Shown: positions 1-10,100, counted from the stretch's first letter. The stretch: DNA of 64,000 nt from an uncultured Actinomycetes bacterium (GCA_903860915.1 CAIOSJ010000016.1:1-64000), one strand, 5' to 3'. The notes: generated from the letters alone by a model not told the origin. Numbers and translations: made by a program.

Positions 1-382
<382 letters not shown>

Positions 383-391
383 GATACATCT

Positions 392-405
392 GTCCCTTGC
401 GGGAC
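392..405 (-). other. Small leader hairpin with GCAA tetraloop
   Basis: In the transcript the sequence reads GUCCC-GCAA-GGGAC, a perfect 5-bp stem closed by a GNRA tetraloop, 10 nt before the mature 16S 5' end. It is probably part of the processing structure of the pre-16S leader. Confidence 0.55.
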
Positions 406-421
406 TTCGATATCAGAGAGC

Positions 422-448
422 CAGGTGACAGACTCTAATTGCCACCTG
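422..448 (-). other. rRNA leader hairpin
   Basis: Inverted repeat CAGGTG (422-427) and CACCTG (443-448) with a 15-nt loop, in the pre-16S leader. The longer repeat at 453-485 lies directly upstream. One arm of the RNase III processing stem of pre-16S is expected here; the other arm, 3' of 16S, is outside the window. Confidence 0.45.
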
Positions 449-452
449 ACAA

Positions 453-485
453 CGTCTCACTCAACCGGGGGCCGAGTTTGAGACG
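453..485 (-). other. rRNA leader hairpin, 7-bp stem
   Basis: CGTCTCA (453-459) pairs perfectly with TGAGACG (479-485), and CTC/GAG inside can extend the stem. It lies in the pre-16S leader between the boxA-like site and the 16S start, so it is probably a processing or folding element. Confidence 0.5.
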
Positions 486-571
486 CCTACTGCAATACTT
501 CTTTGACGAACGACGTACGTGGTTAGATCCACATAGCATCGCCCGTACTGGCTTTTAGCTCTCGTTCTTCC

Positions 572-584
572 GTTTTCAAGGAGC
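572..584 (-). promoter_or_regulatory. boxA-like antitermination sequence in rRNA leader
   Basis: The minus strand reads GCTCCTTGAAAAC, close to the rRNA boxA core (TGYTCTTTGAAAA), about 190 nt before mature 16S. boxA is bound by NusB-S10 in rRNA antitermination, and nusB is at 57867-58280 in this window. A caution: TTGAAA followed 16 nt later by TAAAAG could instead be read as promoter hexamers. Confidence 0.5.
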
Positions 585-629
585 GACATCACACACGACT
601 TACGTCGGCGGTGTGAAGTAACACCAGAC

Positions 630-740
630 TCGAATTACTTCGAATCACTACTCCCGAGTCTCCTCAGGGGCAGGGCTACTTACCCTAGCAGGTTTGGATT
701 ACTCCAAATCACTATTCTCCAAGTTGTCTTGGGGGCAAGG
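630..740 (-). repeat. Tandem duplication of a two-hairpin element in the rRNA leader
   Basis: Two copies of a 64-bp unit lie side by side. Copy 1 has TCGAA (630-634), loop TTAC, TTCGA (639-643). Copy 2 has TTTGGA (693-698), loop TTAC, TCCAAA (703-708). Both are followed by ATCACTA (644-650 and 708-714) and by a second hairpin: CCAAG/CTTGG at 719-732 in copy 2, a weaker CCCGAG/CTC-A-GGG at 653-669 in copy 1. Stem bases differ between copies while pairing is kept and the TTAC loop is invariant. The unit may be a duplicated RNA structure or a duplicated promoter region. Confidence 0.65.
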
Positions 741-746
741 AGTACA

Positions 747-776
747 ACCTTAGCCCCTCGGCCTCCACCAATGCAA
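747..776 (-). promoter_or_regulatory. Candidate rRNA operon promoter
   Basis: TTGCAT (771-776 on the minus strand) and TAAGGT (747-752) are separated by 18 bp, reading towards 16S. This is the best -35/-10 pair seen in the leader, but tandem promoters inside the duplicated element further down are also possible, as actinobacterial rRNA operons often have several. Confidence 0.35.
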
Positions 777-782
777 ACCAGT

Positions 783-815
783 GTCACCCAGCGTTAGAAA
801 GAAGCGCTGGGTCAC
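783..815 (-). terminator. Candidate terminator hairpin after the TMEM175-like gene
   Basis: CCCAGCG (787-793) pairs perfectly with CGCTGGG (805-811) across an 11-nt loop, and the flanking GTCA/TCAC adds partial pairing. It lies 55 bp beyond the stop of the 871-1587 gene and before the rRNA promoter region. There is no T-run, so it would be a U-tract-free actinobacterial hairpin terminator or an insulating structure. Confidence 0.45.
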
Positions 816-870
816 TGACGCAAACTTGCCCGGAGGGCGTACATCGAAAGGTGGCACCAACGAATAAAGA

Positions 871-1587
871 CTAGGAAATATCCCCAGGCTGTCCGCGCCG
901 GTCGGAGCCCAAGGGCATAAGGGCACTCACGCGTGTAAGAAAAATAATGCCCAGCGCCGGCCAGGGAGCGAGAGGGGCGATCACTACCGCGAGGACACTC
1001 AATGCCACGATGACGTACCAAATAATGAGAGACACCGGTCGATGCTGCCCCTTCGGTCGCGCTGGAGGTGGGGCAATTTGGAGGCCGTGTCGATGGGCGT
1101 AACGAGCGGAGAGTACGGAGAGCAAGGTTGAAATCAAAATCACCGTACTAACAGCTTCAACACCGACCCAGAAGTCGGCCTTGCCGTATCCAGCCGCGAG
1201 CAGTTTGGTGGCGAAGGGAATCAGAGTGACCGTCAAGGTACTGGCGAGAATGTACAAACTCATGTAGTGGTCCACACCACGTAACTGTCGTATCTGGCGA
1301 TGCGAGAGAACCCAGGTTCCGGCAATCCACAAAAAGCCGAGGAAGATGGATGCCAGCGAGGCACCTTGTGAGCGAACTTGCTGGCTCAACGCGTTACCAA
1401 CCACGTCATCACCGACCTTGAGATCGAGAACAAGCAGGGTGGCTGCAATCGCCAAAATCCCATCAGTAAAAACGACGAGCCGATGTGTGGAGTGCAGGGC
1501 CTGGTCTCGCGGGCTCAGTGTGTAGACCTGACGCAGAACGCTTTGCTTCTTTGCCCCGCTCACGTCACCTCCCATGCGCGCATTCAT
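871..1587 (-). CDS. TMEM175/DUF1211-family membrane protein (putative potassium channel)
   Basis: 238 aa. The first membrane helix carries the family signature, an Arg followed by F-T-D-G-I-L-A-I-A and T-L-L-V-L-D (about residues 36-56), as in bacterial TMEM175 channels where R..FSDG lines the pore. About six hydrophobic segments follow, ending near residue 230. Family members are six-helix subunits that form potassium-permeable channels in the cytoplasmic membrane. The ATG overlaps the stop of the upstream GrpB-like gene (ATGA, 1584-1587), so the two are translationally coupled. A Met at residue 5 is an alternative start. Role in this cell unknown. Confidence 0.8.
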   Translation of the reverse strand: MNARMGGDVSGAKKQSVLRQVYTLSPRDQALHSTHRLVVFTDGILAIAATLLVLDLKVGDDVVGNALSQQVRSQGASLASIFLGFLWIAGTWVLSHRQIRQLRGVDHYMSLYILASTLTVTLIPFATKLLAAGYGKADFWVGVEAVSTVILISTLLSVLSARYAHRHGLQIAPPPARPKGQHRPVSLIIWYVIVALSVLAVVIAPLAPWPALGIIFLTRVSALMPLGSDRRGQPGDIS

Positions 1588-2381
1588 CGAGTCTCATTTC
1601 GGATACCGTCCGTCGCGAGTGAGCGCTCAACGGACCAGTGAGTGGCGACGGCCCACGCTGTAGCTCGACTAAGGATCAGGGCGATCACCTTATTTTTCGC
1701 GTAGGTGTAGCCATTGCGATCATTGGCCCACTTCGAGGCGGCAGCATCTTTTTCGCGAGCGTAGATATTTCGAGCGTCGTCGCTGTCTCGCAAGTAGTCG
1801 CGAAACAGCAAGTGCTCTCGTTCAAACACTCCCCCACGAGCGCAGACGTGAATCTGAGCCCATCGCGGTAGCGGTGGTGGATTTAAAAAAAATCGATGCA
1901 CGTCGTCTCGGGTGTAGAGCAGGAAACCTAGCGAGGAGATCTGGGGGACATATCTTTCTTCGGCGGCCAAGTCCTCCACACAAATCATTACGTCAATAAT
2001 TGGTTTCGCGGCTAAGCCTGGTACTGCAGTTGAACCAATATGTTCAATTCGAATGTCCCGTCGGCCGAATTGGTTTCGCAAATCAGACTCCAGCTGCGCG
2101 AAAATCTCTGGCCACTCTTCATTGTGAACCACCACTTCAACGCGACCATCCGTATAGAGAGGTGCGACTTGTTCAAAGCCGGGCCACATGACAGCCAGCG
2201 CTCTTGATGCCAGGGCCGTGCGCTCATCGTGAGAAATATCCTCGACAGTCAGGTTGCGAGCATCGGCAATCATTTCGTACAGTTCAATGAGTCCAATGAT
2301 GGGGCCTTCGTCGGCTCGACGCTGTGACCAGTCTTCGAGTATCCGGTCGCTGAGGTGGCTAGCCGCGTCATCGTTATTCAC
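1584..2381 (-). CDS. GrpB/UPF0157 family protein (nucleotidyltransferase fold)
   Basis: 265 aa from a GTG start. Residues about 85-230 match the GrpB/UPF0157 family: VVHNEEWPEIF, then RIEHIGSTAVPGLAAKPIID-M. H-I-G-S-T and the later D-V/I are the conserved nucleotidyltransferase-like motif. The N-terminal ~80 residues (acidic and helical, with LIELYEMIADARN) are not part of the usual domain and I do not recognise them. The start is supported by TAATCT six bases upstream and no Shine-Dalgarno, so the mRNA is probably leaderless. It is first gene of a two-gene unit with the TMEM175-like channel. Function of the family is poorly known. Confidence 0.8.
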   Translation of the reverse strand: MNNDDAASHLSDRILEDWSQRRADEGPIIGLIELYEMIADARNLTVEDISHDERTALASRALAVMWPGFEQVAPLYTDGRVEVVVHNEEWPEIFAQLESDLRNQFGRRDIRIEHIGSTAVPGLAAKPIIDVMICVEDLAAEERYVPQISSLGFLLYTRDDVHRFFLNPPPLPRWAQIHVCARGGVFEREHLLFRDYLRDSDDARNIYAREKDAAASKWANDRNGYTYAKNKVIALILSRATAWAVATHWSVERSLATDGIRNETR

Positions 2382-2387
2382 GGTTGT

Positions 2388-2393
2388 AGATTA
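2388..2393 (-). promoter_or_regulatory. -10 element of leaderless promoter (GrpB-like gene)
   Basis: TAATCT on the minus strand, exactly 6 nt before the GTG at 2381, with no Shine-Dalgarno in between. Placement predicts transcription starting at the start codon. Confidence 0.6.
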
Positions 2394-2410
2394 CCGAAGA
2401 CAACAACGGG

Positions 2411-5400
2411 TCACTCACTGGTGAGTTCGGGGAACCAGTAGCCAACTATGGGCTGGCGCGCGAACCAGCCCCGCAAGACAACATCGTCAATGCGCTGGCT
2501 CAGAAGTTCAAAATCTCCACGAGCGCTATTCGCGTGCTCCTGCGAACGCGCTATGTCTCCGAGCTCTCGATGGGCTTGCGCCATACCAGCGTGCAGTCGC
2601 CATCTCAGTGGAATTTGCCCCGTTTTATCGCATACGCCGAGGGCTTCAGTGGCGTGCGCAACTGCCTCAGAGTAACGTCCCTCGGCGAGTTCTATGCGCA
2701 TGAAAATCTCGAGCGAGTGACCTATCTCCAGTCGATTATCAAAGCGTCGTTGCGCCGCTACATAGGGTTCAATGTGCTCTCGGGCCTCTGCGTAGTCGCC
2801 GGCCTGCAGCGCAATTTCCCCCAGCGCACGAGGCCCAGGTGCAACCCCCGCCTTGGTACCAATGGCCTCAATTTGGTCGAGTTCAGTTCTAGAAGCGTCA
2901 CCACCAAGGGAGGCCAAAATTATCGCTGAGTTCCATACTCCGCTTTGCAACCACACTCGCATGACTTGCTCGGCCTGGCGCATGGCTTCAAGGGCAACGG
3001 CCAATCCGGGGTTGGTCGCACCAAGTGCCGTTAGATAGAGAGTGCGGACAAATAGTTGATGGGCCATCCCAAAGGGATGCTCAGCGTCGGTTACTTCCTC
3101 TTCGAGAGCCGAGACCACGCGGTCGTATGCTCCGAGTTCGACGAGCGCCATCCCTTTAATCGATCCATACTGCACGGGGGCGGAGCCCAGCTGCTTCGCC
3201 AATGCGATGCCCTTGTCGCAGGCCTCAATACACTCCTCGAAGCGAGCCCGGCGATAAAACGCCCACATCATCCAGTAGTAGTGCTCCTTGAGACGCACGG
3301 GGTCGCGGAGAGCCTCGAGGCGACTTCGGATTTCGTTGGCCTGGTCAATCGCTTCATCACCCGCTACAAAACGCAGGTGCGCAGTTTGGGCTTCGATGAG
3401 TAGTCGCTCGTCACCCAACTCGGTAGCTAGTCGTAGGGCCTCCTCGGCGTTAGCGCGAGCCGTGGGTCCGTAATCCACCCAGTAATCAGTGAACCAGACG
3501 GTCGGTGTCAGCGACTCAATCATCACGCCAACGTTGTTCAGCTCCTGCGCCAGAGCGTACGTCGCTTCATACGTACTTCTGGTGTGTTGTGTGTACTCGC
3601 GCTCGTCCAACGATCGCACGTAATAGGCGCGACCTAGGGCCAAGAGTGCGTCGAGTTCGGCGACTCGATCACCTGATGTTTGAGCATCAGCCACCACAAT
3701 ATCGAGATCATTTGACGCCGCCGGACCATTGAAGAGATCGAGGTGCAACCCGGCACGCTCGCGAAGGATTCGGTTTCTCGCAGCTATTGACTCGGCGTGG
3801 TTCAAGGCCTCGGTGAGATCATCTAGTGCTTCGTCGATACGTGGGACGCCTCGCAGAGCCCGAGCGCGAAGAGTGAGAAGGTCTGCCCTAGTCTGGCCAC
3901 TCTTAGCTAAGTTCAAAGCTATTCCCACGTGTCGGATGGCTTCTTCTGGAGCCACCGACCGTAAGGCCGCGTGCGCAGCCACGCTGAGGTAGTGAATATC
4001 CCTCTCGGGATCGCTACTGGTGTTGGCGTTCGCTAAGTGAAATGCAATGTCCGAAGCGTGATCATCGGCTAGCTCCGCATAGTGACTCGACATCGCTTCG
4101 ACCACTCGACCGTGCATGCGCTGACGCCGAAGAGCGGAAAGATTTGCGAGCAGTGTTTGGCGGAACTGCTCGTGAACAAAGCGAAAGACAATAACGCCTG
4201 CTTCGTTCGTACCCGCCACGAGGTGGTGACGCTCGGCTTCTTCGAGTCCATCAAGAACGACGTCTTCGCTGAGTCCCGAAACAATCTGCAGGACCTCAAA
4301 ATCGCTCTTTCTCCCGATGACCGCGGCGACAGTCAGAGCCGTACGGGCACTCTCGGAAACGAGTGCCAACCGCTGTTCAATCAGCAGTCGCACATTTCGT
4401 GGCACCTCAGTATCTGAGATTGCCACGCCCGAGCGCCACGTACCATCATCTTGGAACAAGTCTCCGCGCTCATTGAGATGTGAATAGAGCTCCTCAATGA
4501 AGAAGGGGTTCCCCTCGGTCTCGGAGTAAATCAATTGCACCAATTCGGCTGGTGGCGTCGAGCCGGCGAGCCCGGCGAGCATAAGAGTGGCGTCGATTTC
4601 CGTTAAGGCAGCTAGGCGAATTTCACTCGTTAGCCGTCGACGAGTGAGGTCGGCCAAGACTTTCGCCAAGGCGTGTTCGGTGTCAACGTCACCGGGTCGA
4701 TAGGTGCCCACCAAGAGAAGTGGTAGCCCTTTGGCAACTTGGGCCAAGGACGTGAGCAAGAGCAGCGTTGACTCATCAGCCCAATCGAGGTCTTCAAAAC
4801 TCAACACCAGGGGTTGAATCCGAGTAATCCTCGTCACGAAGTCAGTAAATCCATTCAGCAAGAAGCGTCGCTCTTGATCCGGAGCTAGGTTCGCAGCTTC
4901 ACCAATATCTGAAAATGTCCGGCGCAATTGAGGAATCACTTTGGCAACTTCCGGGGCATCGTCACCAAGAACGCTTCGGAGCTGCTCTGGGCTCCAAAGG
5001 CGAACCAACTCTTCTATTTGCTCGACAAATGGTTGATAGGGGGCCGCCGCCTCACCTTCGAGACAATGACCCCTTAGCGCCAGGACGTTCTGAGACGACA
5101 TCGAAAGTGTCGTCTCTCGCACGAAGCGGCTCTTGCCCGCACCGGCCTCCGCCGCCACCATCACCATGCCGCCTTGACCATTAATAGCGTGACTAATAAG
5201 GTCGCTCAAAATGGCCCGTTCACTGTGGCGACCAACGTACGGCGTCAGACCAGGCGCGCTGAGCACCACACTTTCTTCTTCGTCAATAACGGGAACTTCG
5301 AATAAACGCCACTTAGCGGCTATCCCCTTGAGCTCAAACTCGCCACAGTCAATGAGTTGATCTCGTGATGTTCCGAGCACCCCAAATACCGTCTCTGATA

Positions 5401-5833
5401 CGAAAATTCCACCACTCGGCGCGAGCCCCTCTATGCGCTTGGCAATGATGACGGTCTCGCCATGTAGATCGCCGCTATCTTCTATTACTTCGCCCGTGTG
5501 CAGGCCAATACGCATGTAGGCGGTGTGTTCCGGTCTGCTCCGATTACGTCGCTTCATACCGATTTGTATTTCTTGAGCACATGCGACCGCGCGTCGGGCT
5601 GATTGAAACGCCACCATTAAGCCATCTCCGAGACCCTTGACGACAATTCCTTTGTGCGCCTGAACTAATTCGTGTGTCGTGCTTTCGAGTTCTCGCTGCA
5701 GTTCGCGGGCTTCGACATCACCCAGAGTTTGATTCAATTGTGTCGAATCAACTAGATCCGTAAACAAAATCGTGACGGTGCCCTCCGGAAGTTGAGTCGT
5801 GACCGCGCCTGCAAAAAATTCTTCTTCCAACAT
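2411..5833 (-). CDS. Class III nucleotide cyclase / STAND ATPase / helical-repeat signalling protein
   Basis: 1140 aa. Residues about 17-180 form a class III cyclase domain: GTVTILFTDLVDST with metal Asp26, K-G-L-G-D with Lys66 and Asp70, and V-I-I-A-K-R at 128-133. The transition-state Asn expected at 129 is Ile and the purine-selecting Asp is Glu126, while Arg133 is kept, so activity is uncertain. An AAA/STAND ATPase follows, with Walker A AEAGAGKS (228-235) and Walker B LVLSFEDLDWAD (about 342-352). The last ~550 residues are TPR-like helical repeats. There is no membrane segment and no DNA-binding domain. It is one of three such giants in 11 kb. ATG chosen; no clear Shine-Dalgarno. Ligand unknown. 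Confidence 0.85.
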   Translation of the reverse strand: MLEEEFFAGAVTTQLPEGTVTILFTDLVDSTQLNQTLGDVEARELQRELESTTHELVQAHKGIVVKGLGDGLMVAFQSARRAVACAQEIQIGMKRRNRSRPEHTAYMRIGLHTGEVIEDSGDLHGETVIIAKRIEGLAPSGGIFVSETVFGVLGTSRDQLIDCGEFELKGIAAKWRLFEVPVIDEEESVVLSAPGLTPYVGRHSERAILSDLISHAINGQGGMVMVAAEAGAGKSRFVRETTLSMSSQNVLALRGHCLEGEAAAPYQPFVEQIEELVRLWSPEQLRSVLGDDAPEVAKVIPQLRRTFSDIGEAANLAPDQERRFLLNGFTDFVTRITRIQPLVLSFEDLDWADESTLLLLTSLAQVAKGLPLLLVGTYRPGDVDTEHALAKVLADLTRRRLTSEIRLAALTEIDATLMLAGLAGSTPPAELVQLIYSETEGNPFFIEELYSHLNERGDLFQDDGTWRSGVAISDTEVPRNVRLLIEQRLALVSESARTALTVAAVIGRKSDFEVLQIVSGLSEDVVLDGLEEAERHHLVAGTNEAGVIVFRFVHEQFRQTLLANLSALRRQRMHGRVVEAMSSHYAELADDHASDIAFHLANANTSSDPERDIHYLSVAAHAALRSVAPEEAIRHVGIALNLAKSGQTRADLLTLRARALRGVPRIDEALDDLTEALNHAESIAARNRILRERAGLHLDLFNGPAASNDLDIVVADAQTSGDRVAELDALLALGRAYYVRSLDEREYTQHTRSTYEATYALAQELNNVGVMIESLTPTVWFTDYWVDYGPTARANAEEALRLATELGDERLLIEAQTAHLRFVAGDEAIDQANEIRSRLEALRDPVRLKEHYYWMMWAFYRRARFEECIEACDKGIALAKQLGSAPVQYGSIKGMALVELGAYDRVVSALEEEVTDAEHPFGMAHQLFVRTLYLTALGATNPGLAVALEAMRQAEQVMRVWLQSGVWNSAIILASLGGDASRTELDQIEAIGTKAGVAPGPRALGEIALQAGDYAEAREHIEPYVAAQRRFDNRLEIGHSLEIFMRIELAEGRYSEAVAHATEALGVCDKTGQIPLRWRLHAGMAQAHRELGDIARSQEHANSARGDFELLSQRIDDVVLRGWFARQPIVGYWFPELTSE

Positions 5834-5925
5834 ATGTCAGCCACTCTTACACAGCGCGCCCGCCGTGGCGCTGACATTCCCTTGGCGAGGGGAGATAGGG
5901 GCTAGTCTCCTGGTGGGGTGAGAAA

Positions 5926-7041
5926 ATGACGGAAATCTACGGGCACTGCGACCCAGCTTTCACTCAGCTCAGCGAACAATTCAGCCAAAACTTGGATTCT
6001 GGAGCCGACATTGGAGCATCCCTCTGCGTCATGCGCGGTGATGACGTCGTCGTCGATATTTGGGGCGGAGTGGCCAATCTGCGAACCGGGAAGGCCTGGG
6101 AGCGCGACAGCATCCTGAGCGTCTTTTCCACGACCAAAACAATGACGTACCTAGTGATGCTGATCTTGCGTGATCGCGGACTCCTGGACTTTGACGCACC
6201 CGTTGCAAATTACTGGCCGGAATTCGCAGCCCAGGGCAAGTCAAATGTTCTGGTGCGGCACGTGATGTCCCATACGGCGGGGCTCCCGGGTTGGGGTGAA
6301 ATCCTAGATCCTCGGGATCTCAATGACTGGGAGAAATGCACCTCGCTGCTGGCGCAACAGCCAACCTGGTGGACGCCGGGTGAGATGTCCGGCTACCACC
6401 CAATCACCCAGGGTTTTTTGCTCGGTGAAATTTGTCGGCGCATTACTGGCGTTACATTGGGCACGTTTCTGCGGTCGGAAATCTCTCAACCGCTGGGTGC
6501 CGACTTTCATATTGGACTTCCTGAGTCCGAGGATCATCGGCTCGCCGAAGTAATCCCCTTCGTCGACCAGGTCGTTCATCCCGAGGGGTCGACCGCCCAG
6601 CGCGCCTGGGGAAGCGCCCAGCTCGGTGCTGACATTTTCCGACGGTGGTTTCGTGCCGCCGAAATTCCGAGTGTGAATGGAATTGGTAACGCGAGGTCCG
6701 TCGCACTCATCCAGTCCATAGTGACGGGGCGCGGCAGCACTCAGGGGATCAACTTTCTTTCCGAGGAAACTGTGGATCTGGTCTTTCAGACACAGCACTT
6801 TGGCTTCGACGTTGTGACGAATTTCGAATTTCATTACGGCATGGGTTACGGCCTCAACTGCCCCGGAATCCCCATGGGGCCACGAGGTTGCGGTTGGGGC
6901 GGTCACGGGGGTTCGGCCATCATGATGGATCAGGACAGCGGCATTACTTTTGCCTACGCCATGAATCGCTTGGTCCACTTCACGAACGACACGCGCGCTG
7001 ACGACTACTACGCCACAATCAATCGCATTATTGGCGCTTAA
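5926..7041 (+). CDS. Serine hydrolase, class C beta-lactamase/esterase (family VIII) type
   Basis: 371 aa. It carries the catalytic S-T-T-K tetrad at 68-71 within SVFSTTKTMTYLV, a Tyr at 156 in GYHPITQGFLLGEI (the Y-x-x base motif), and HGGSA near residue 325 in place of the KTG box. This set matches family VIII carboxylesterases and other non-penicillinase class C homologues, which hydrolyse short-chain esters. No signal peptide, so cytosolic. TAGTCT at 5903-5908 and GGTGGGGTGAG before the ATG suggest a promoter with a short Shine-Dalgarno leader. It stands alone between two cyclase-STAND genes. Substrate unknown. Confidence 0.85.
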   Translation: MTEIYGHCDPAFTQLSEQFSQNLDSGADIGASLCVMRGDDVVVDIWGGVANLRTGKAWERDSILSVFSTTKTMTYLVMLILRDRGLLDFDAPVANYWPEFAAQGKSNVLVRHVMSHTAGLPGWGEILDPRDLNDWEKCTSLLAQQPTWWTPGEMSGYHPITQGFLLGEICRRITGVTLGTFLRSEISQPLGADFHIGLPESEDHRLAEVIPFVDQVVHPEGSTAQRAWGSAQLGADIFRRWFRAAEIPSVNGIGNARSVALIQSIVTGRGSTQGINFLSEETVDLVFQTQHFGFDVVTNFEFHYGMGYGLNCPGIPMGPRGCGWGGHGGSAIMMDQDSGITFAYAMNRLVHFTNDTRADDYYATINRIIGA

Positions 7042-7146
7042 AATCCGTGAGGCGCTTGGCGTAGTTCGATTGGTCACTCGCTAAAGTATGCGGAAGCATC
7101 ACCTGCTGCATCACGTTCCATTATTCATCTGATCGAGAGGCGTCGC

Positions 7147-10100
7147 ATGAAGTGCACTGCATGTCAGGAAACTTCACCGGACGGAAAGCCGTTCTGCGCC
7201 AACTGCGGAACACCACTTTCACAATCGTGCGCCACCTGCTCGTCACCTATCATTCCGGGCAAAAATTTTTGCGCCGACTGCGGCTCGCCCGTGCAGAGCG
7301 TTCCTACCCGCCCCGAGCCCGCAAGGACTCCAGTCGCCGAACGTCGACTTTGCTCAATTCTTTTCGTTGACCTCGTTGGTTTCACTTCCCTGTCCGAGGA
7401 ACGTGACCCCGAAGCAATTCGCGAGCTCCTCACTCGATACTTTGACCGAGCGCAGGACATTGTCTCGCGCTACGGGGGAACCATTGAAAAGTTCATTGGT
7501 GACGCTGTTATGGCCGTCTGGGGTGCACCCATTGCCAACGAGGACGACGCCGAGCGCGCGGTTCGAGCGGGCCTCGAACTCGTCGCCGCCGTCGATGATC
7601 TGGGTCGGGAAGCCGGCGTTGAAAACTTGCTGGCTCGAGCCGGCGTTGTGACTGGCGAAGCCGCCATTACCATCGGAAAAGTTTCTGAGGGCATGGTGCT
7701 CGGTGACACCGTCAACTCCGCCGCTCGCATCCAAGCGGCAGCTGAGCCCGGCACCGTGTACGTCGACGACGCCACCTACCGAGCATCCAACGGGGCCATT
7801 GCCTTCATCGAAATTGGTTCGCTCAGTGTCAAGGGCAAGGAAAACCAGATCCAAACCTGGCAGGCCACTCGTGTCGTTGGCCGCCGCAAAGGTCTTGGTC
7901 GCTCGGAGCGGTTGGAGCCACCCTTCGCGGGGCGCGACGACGACCTGCGCATGATCAAAGATCTGTTGCACGCGACCGCGCGCGAGCAGCGAGTTCGCTT
8001 GGTGTCAGTCATCGGTCTGCCCGGCATTGGTAAGTCACGTCTGGCGTGGGAGTTCTTGAAGTACATCGATGGGCTGGCCGAGGATGTGTATTGGCATCAG
8101 GGTCGTTCGGCTAGCTACGGCGAAGGCGTCACCTTTGGTGCCCTGGCCGAGATGGTCCGTACTCGGGCCGAAATCAATGAGGGCGATGATCGTTTGATTG
8201 CAGTAACGAAACTCCACGCCTGCGTCGAAGAGTACGGTGCCGACCCCGACGAGTGTCAGTGGCTCGAACCACGACTTGGTCAGCTACTGGGGATTGTTGA
8301 ACTCGAGAACGTGACGCGTGACGAACTCTTTAGTGCGTGGCGCACCTTCTTCGAAAGAATTAGTCAGCGCGGACTAACCTTGCTGGTCTTCGAGGACATT
8401 CAGTGGGCCGACCCGGGGCTGCTCGACTTCATTGAATCCATTCTTGAATGGTCCCGCAACTTTCCCATCATGGTCGTCACACTTTCTCGCCCCGAATTGC
8501 GCGACCGCCGACCCGACTGGGGGTCAGGTCTTCGCAATTTCAGTTCGCTCTACCTCGATCCCCTCACCGAACCGGAAATGCGCACGATGATCGGGGGCTT
8601 CGTTGAAGGCCTGCCCGAGCAGGTGACCACCAGTGTCCTTGCCCGCGCCGAAGGCATCCCCCTCTACGCAGTCGAGACTGTGCGCATGTTCGTCGGCAAG
8701 GGCTTTTTAGTCGAAGTTGAGGGAAAATATCGGGTTGACGGAGACATCAGCACACTGGAGATTCCCGAAAGCCTCCATGCGCTCATTGCATCACGTTTGG
8801 ATTCTCTACCTGGAGAACAGCGAGCACTCCTGCAAGACGCAGCCATTGTGGGGATCTCCTTTGCCCCCGAGACTTTGGTCGGCACGATCGCCGCCGAGCG
8901 CAGTAATTTAGACCTCCAACTCCGCGACCTCGTTCGCAAGGAATTCCTTCGTTACGAAGCCGATCCCCGTTCGCCAGAATTCGGCCAGTACGGCTTTATT
9001 CAGGGCGTCATCGCCGAAGTGGCACTCTCGATGCTCTCCCGGCGAGACCGTAGTGCCAAGCACTTAGCGGCGGCTCGCTACTTCGAAAACAGCGACGACG
9101 AGGAAATGGCCATTGTGGTGGCCGCGCACTACTCCTCGGCGTACGAAGCCACACCTGAGAACGAGCGAACGAGCGAAGGTGCGCAGCAGGCAGGCGAGTG
9201 GCTAAAAAAAGCTGGCGACCGCGCTGCGCTCCTCGGCTCCGTTGTGCAAGCCCTCGAGTTCTACGTTCAGAGTTTAGAGAAACTGCCACCCTCCGAGACC
9301 AGACGAAAACTTCTGCGGACTACTGCGGACATTGCCAGAAAGGCTCAGCAAGATAGCTTGGCTTGGGACCTCGTCCACGAGGGCATAGAACTGAGCAACG
9401 AAGTTGGTGACCTCGTCGAAGTAGCCATGCTGCAAGCGCATCGCTTGGGCTTACAAAGTACCTGGAAGAATTCTGCAGAACTCACCGTGGAGGAGGCGAC
9501 CGAGGCGCTGAGCCAAATGGGAGCGGACTTTGATGCAACTGCTCGAACCGAGATCCTCTCAGCCCTCGCCGGCGCAGGCTTGGCTCTGGCTCGCTACGAA
9601 ACTTTGTCAAAATGTTCTGACGAGATTCTCGCTATTGGCGAACGGGTGCGGAGTGACAAAATTTTCTTACTGGGCTTACGATATCGAGCAACATTCCTAG
9701 CCAATACCGGCCGACCCCGAGAAGCCGTTCTCTTGAGTCGCGAGGTCCTCACCCTCGGTGAAGCTACCGACGATCTCGAGCAGGTCTGCAGTGGACACTT
9801 CATGTTGAGTATGACTAATACAACCAACGATCTGCATGATGCGTTTCTTCACGGATTGGAAGCCACTTCGCATGCTCGAAAACTAGGCATGAGGCCTACC
9901 GAGCGAATGAGTCTGCTCAATACGACCGAGTACGCGATTGCTCTGGGCTTATGGGAGGTGGCACGTCAACAAATTGAAGAGTTGCGTGAACTCGGACTCG
10001 ACGAGGACACTCTCACAACCCTTAATTTGATGTCCGCGGAAATCGCTGCCCTGTCCGGTGACGCAACCGAGTCTCGGAAACTTCTTGAGAGTGATGTGGT

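Larger units (their letters stand above)
383..870 (-). other. rRNA operon leader and promoter region (no gene)
   Basis: This 488-base stretch between the 16S 5' end and the next gene holds no credible ORF or tRNA. Read on the minus strand it contains a promoter candidate (747-776), a tandemly duplicated double-hairpin element (630-740), a boxA-like sequence (572-584) and three hairpins near the 16S 5' end (453-485, 422-448, 392-405). The right edge carries an inverted repeat that may terminate the neighbouring operon (783-815). The long structured leader fits a bacterial rRNA operon; the exact transcription start is not known. Confidence 0.75.

Noticed and set aside
630..740. CRISPR array or transposon end
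   Set aside because: Only two imperfect adjacent units, no spacers, no cas genes, no transposase and no target duplication.
383..870. tRNA gene in the rRNA-adjacent gap
   Set aside because: Hairpins are present, but no cloverleaf or T-loop GTTCRANYC sequence could be found on either strand.
7354..7971. 205-aa minus-strand ORF within the zinc-ribbon cyclase gene
   Set aside because: Antisense to the intact cyclase domain; low-complexity text and no supporting signals.
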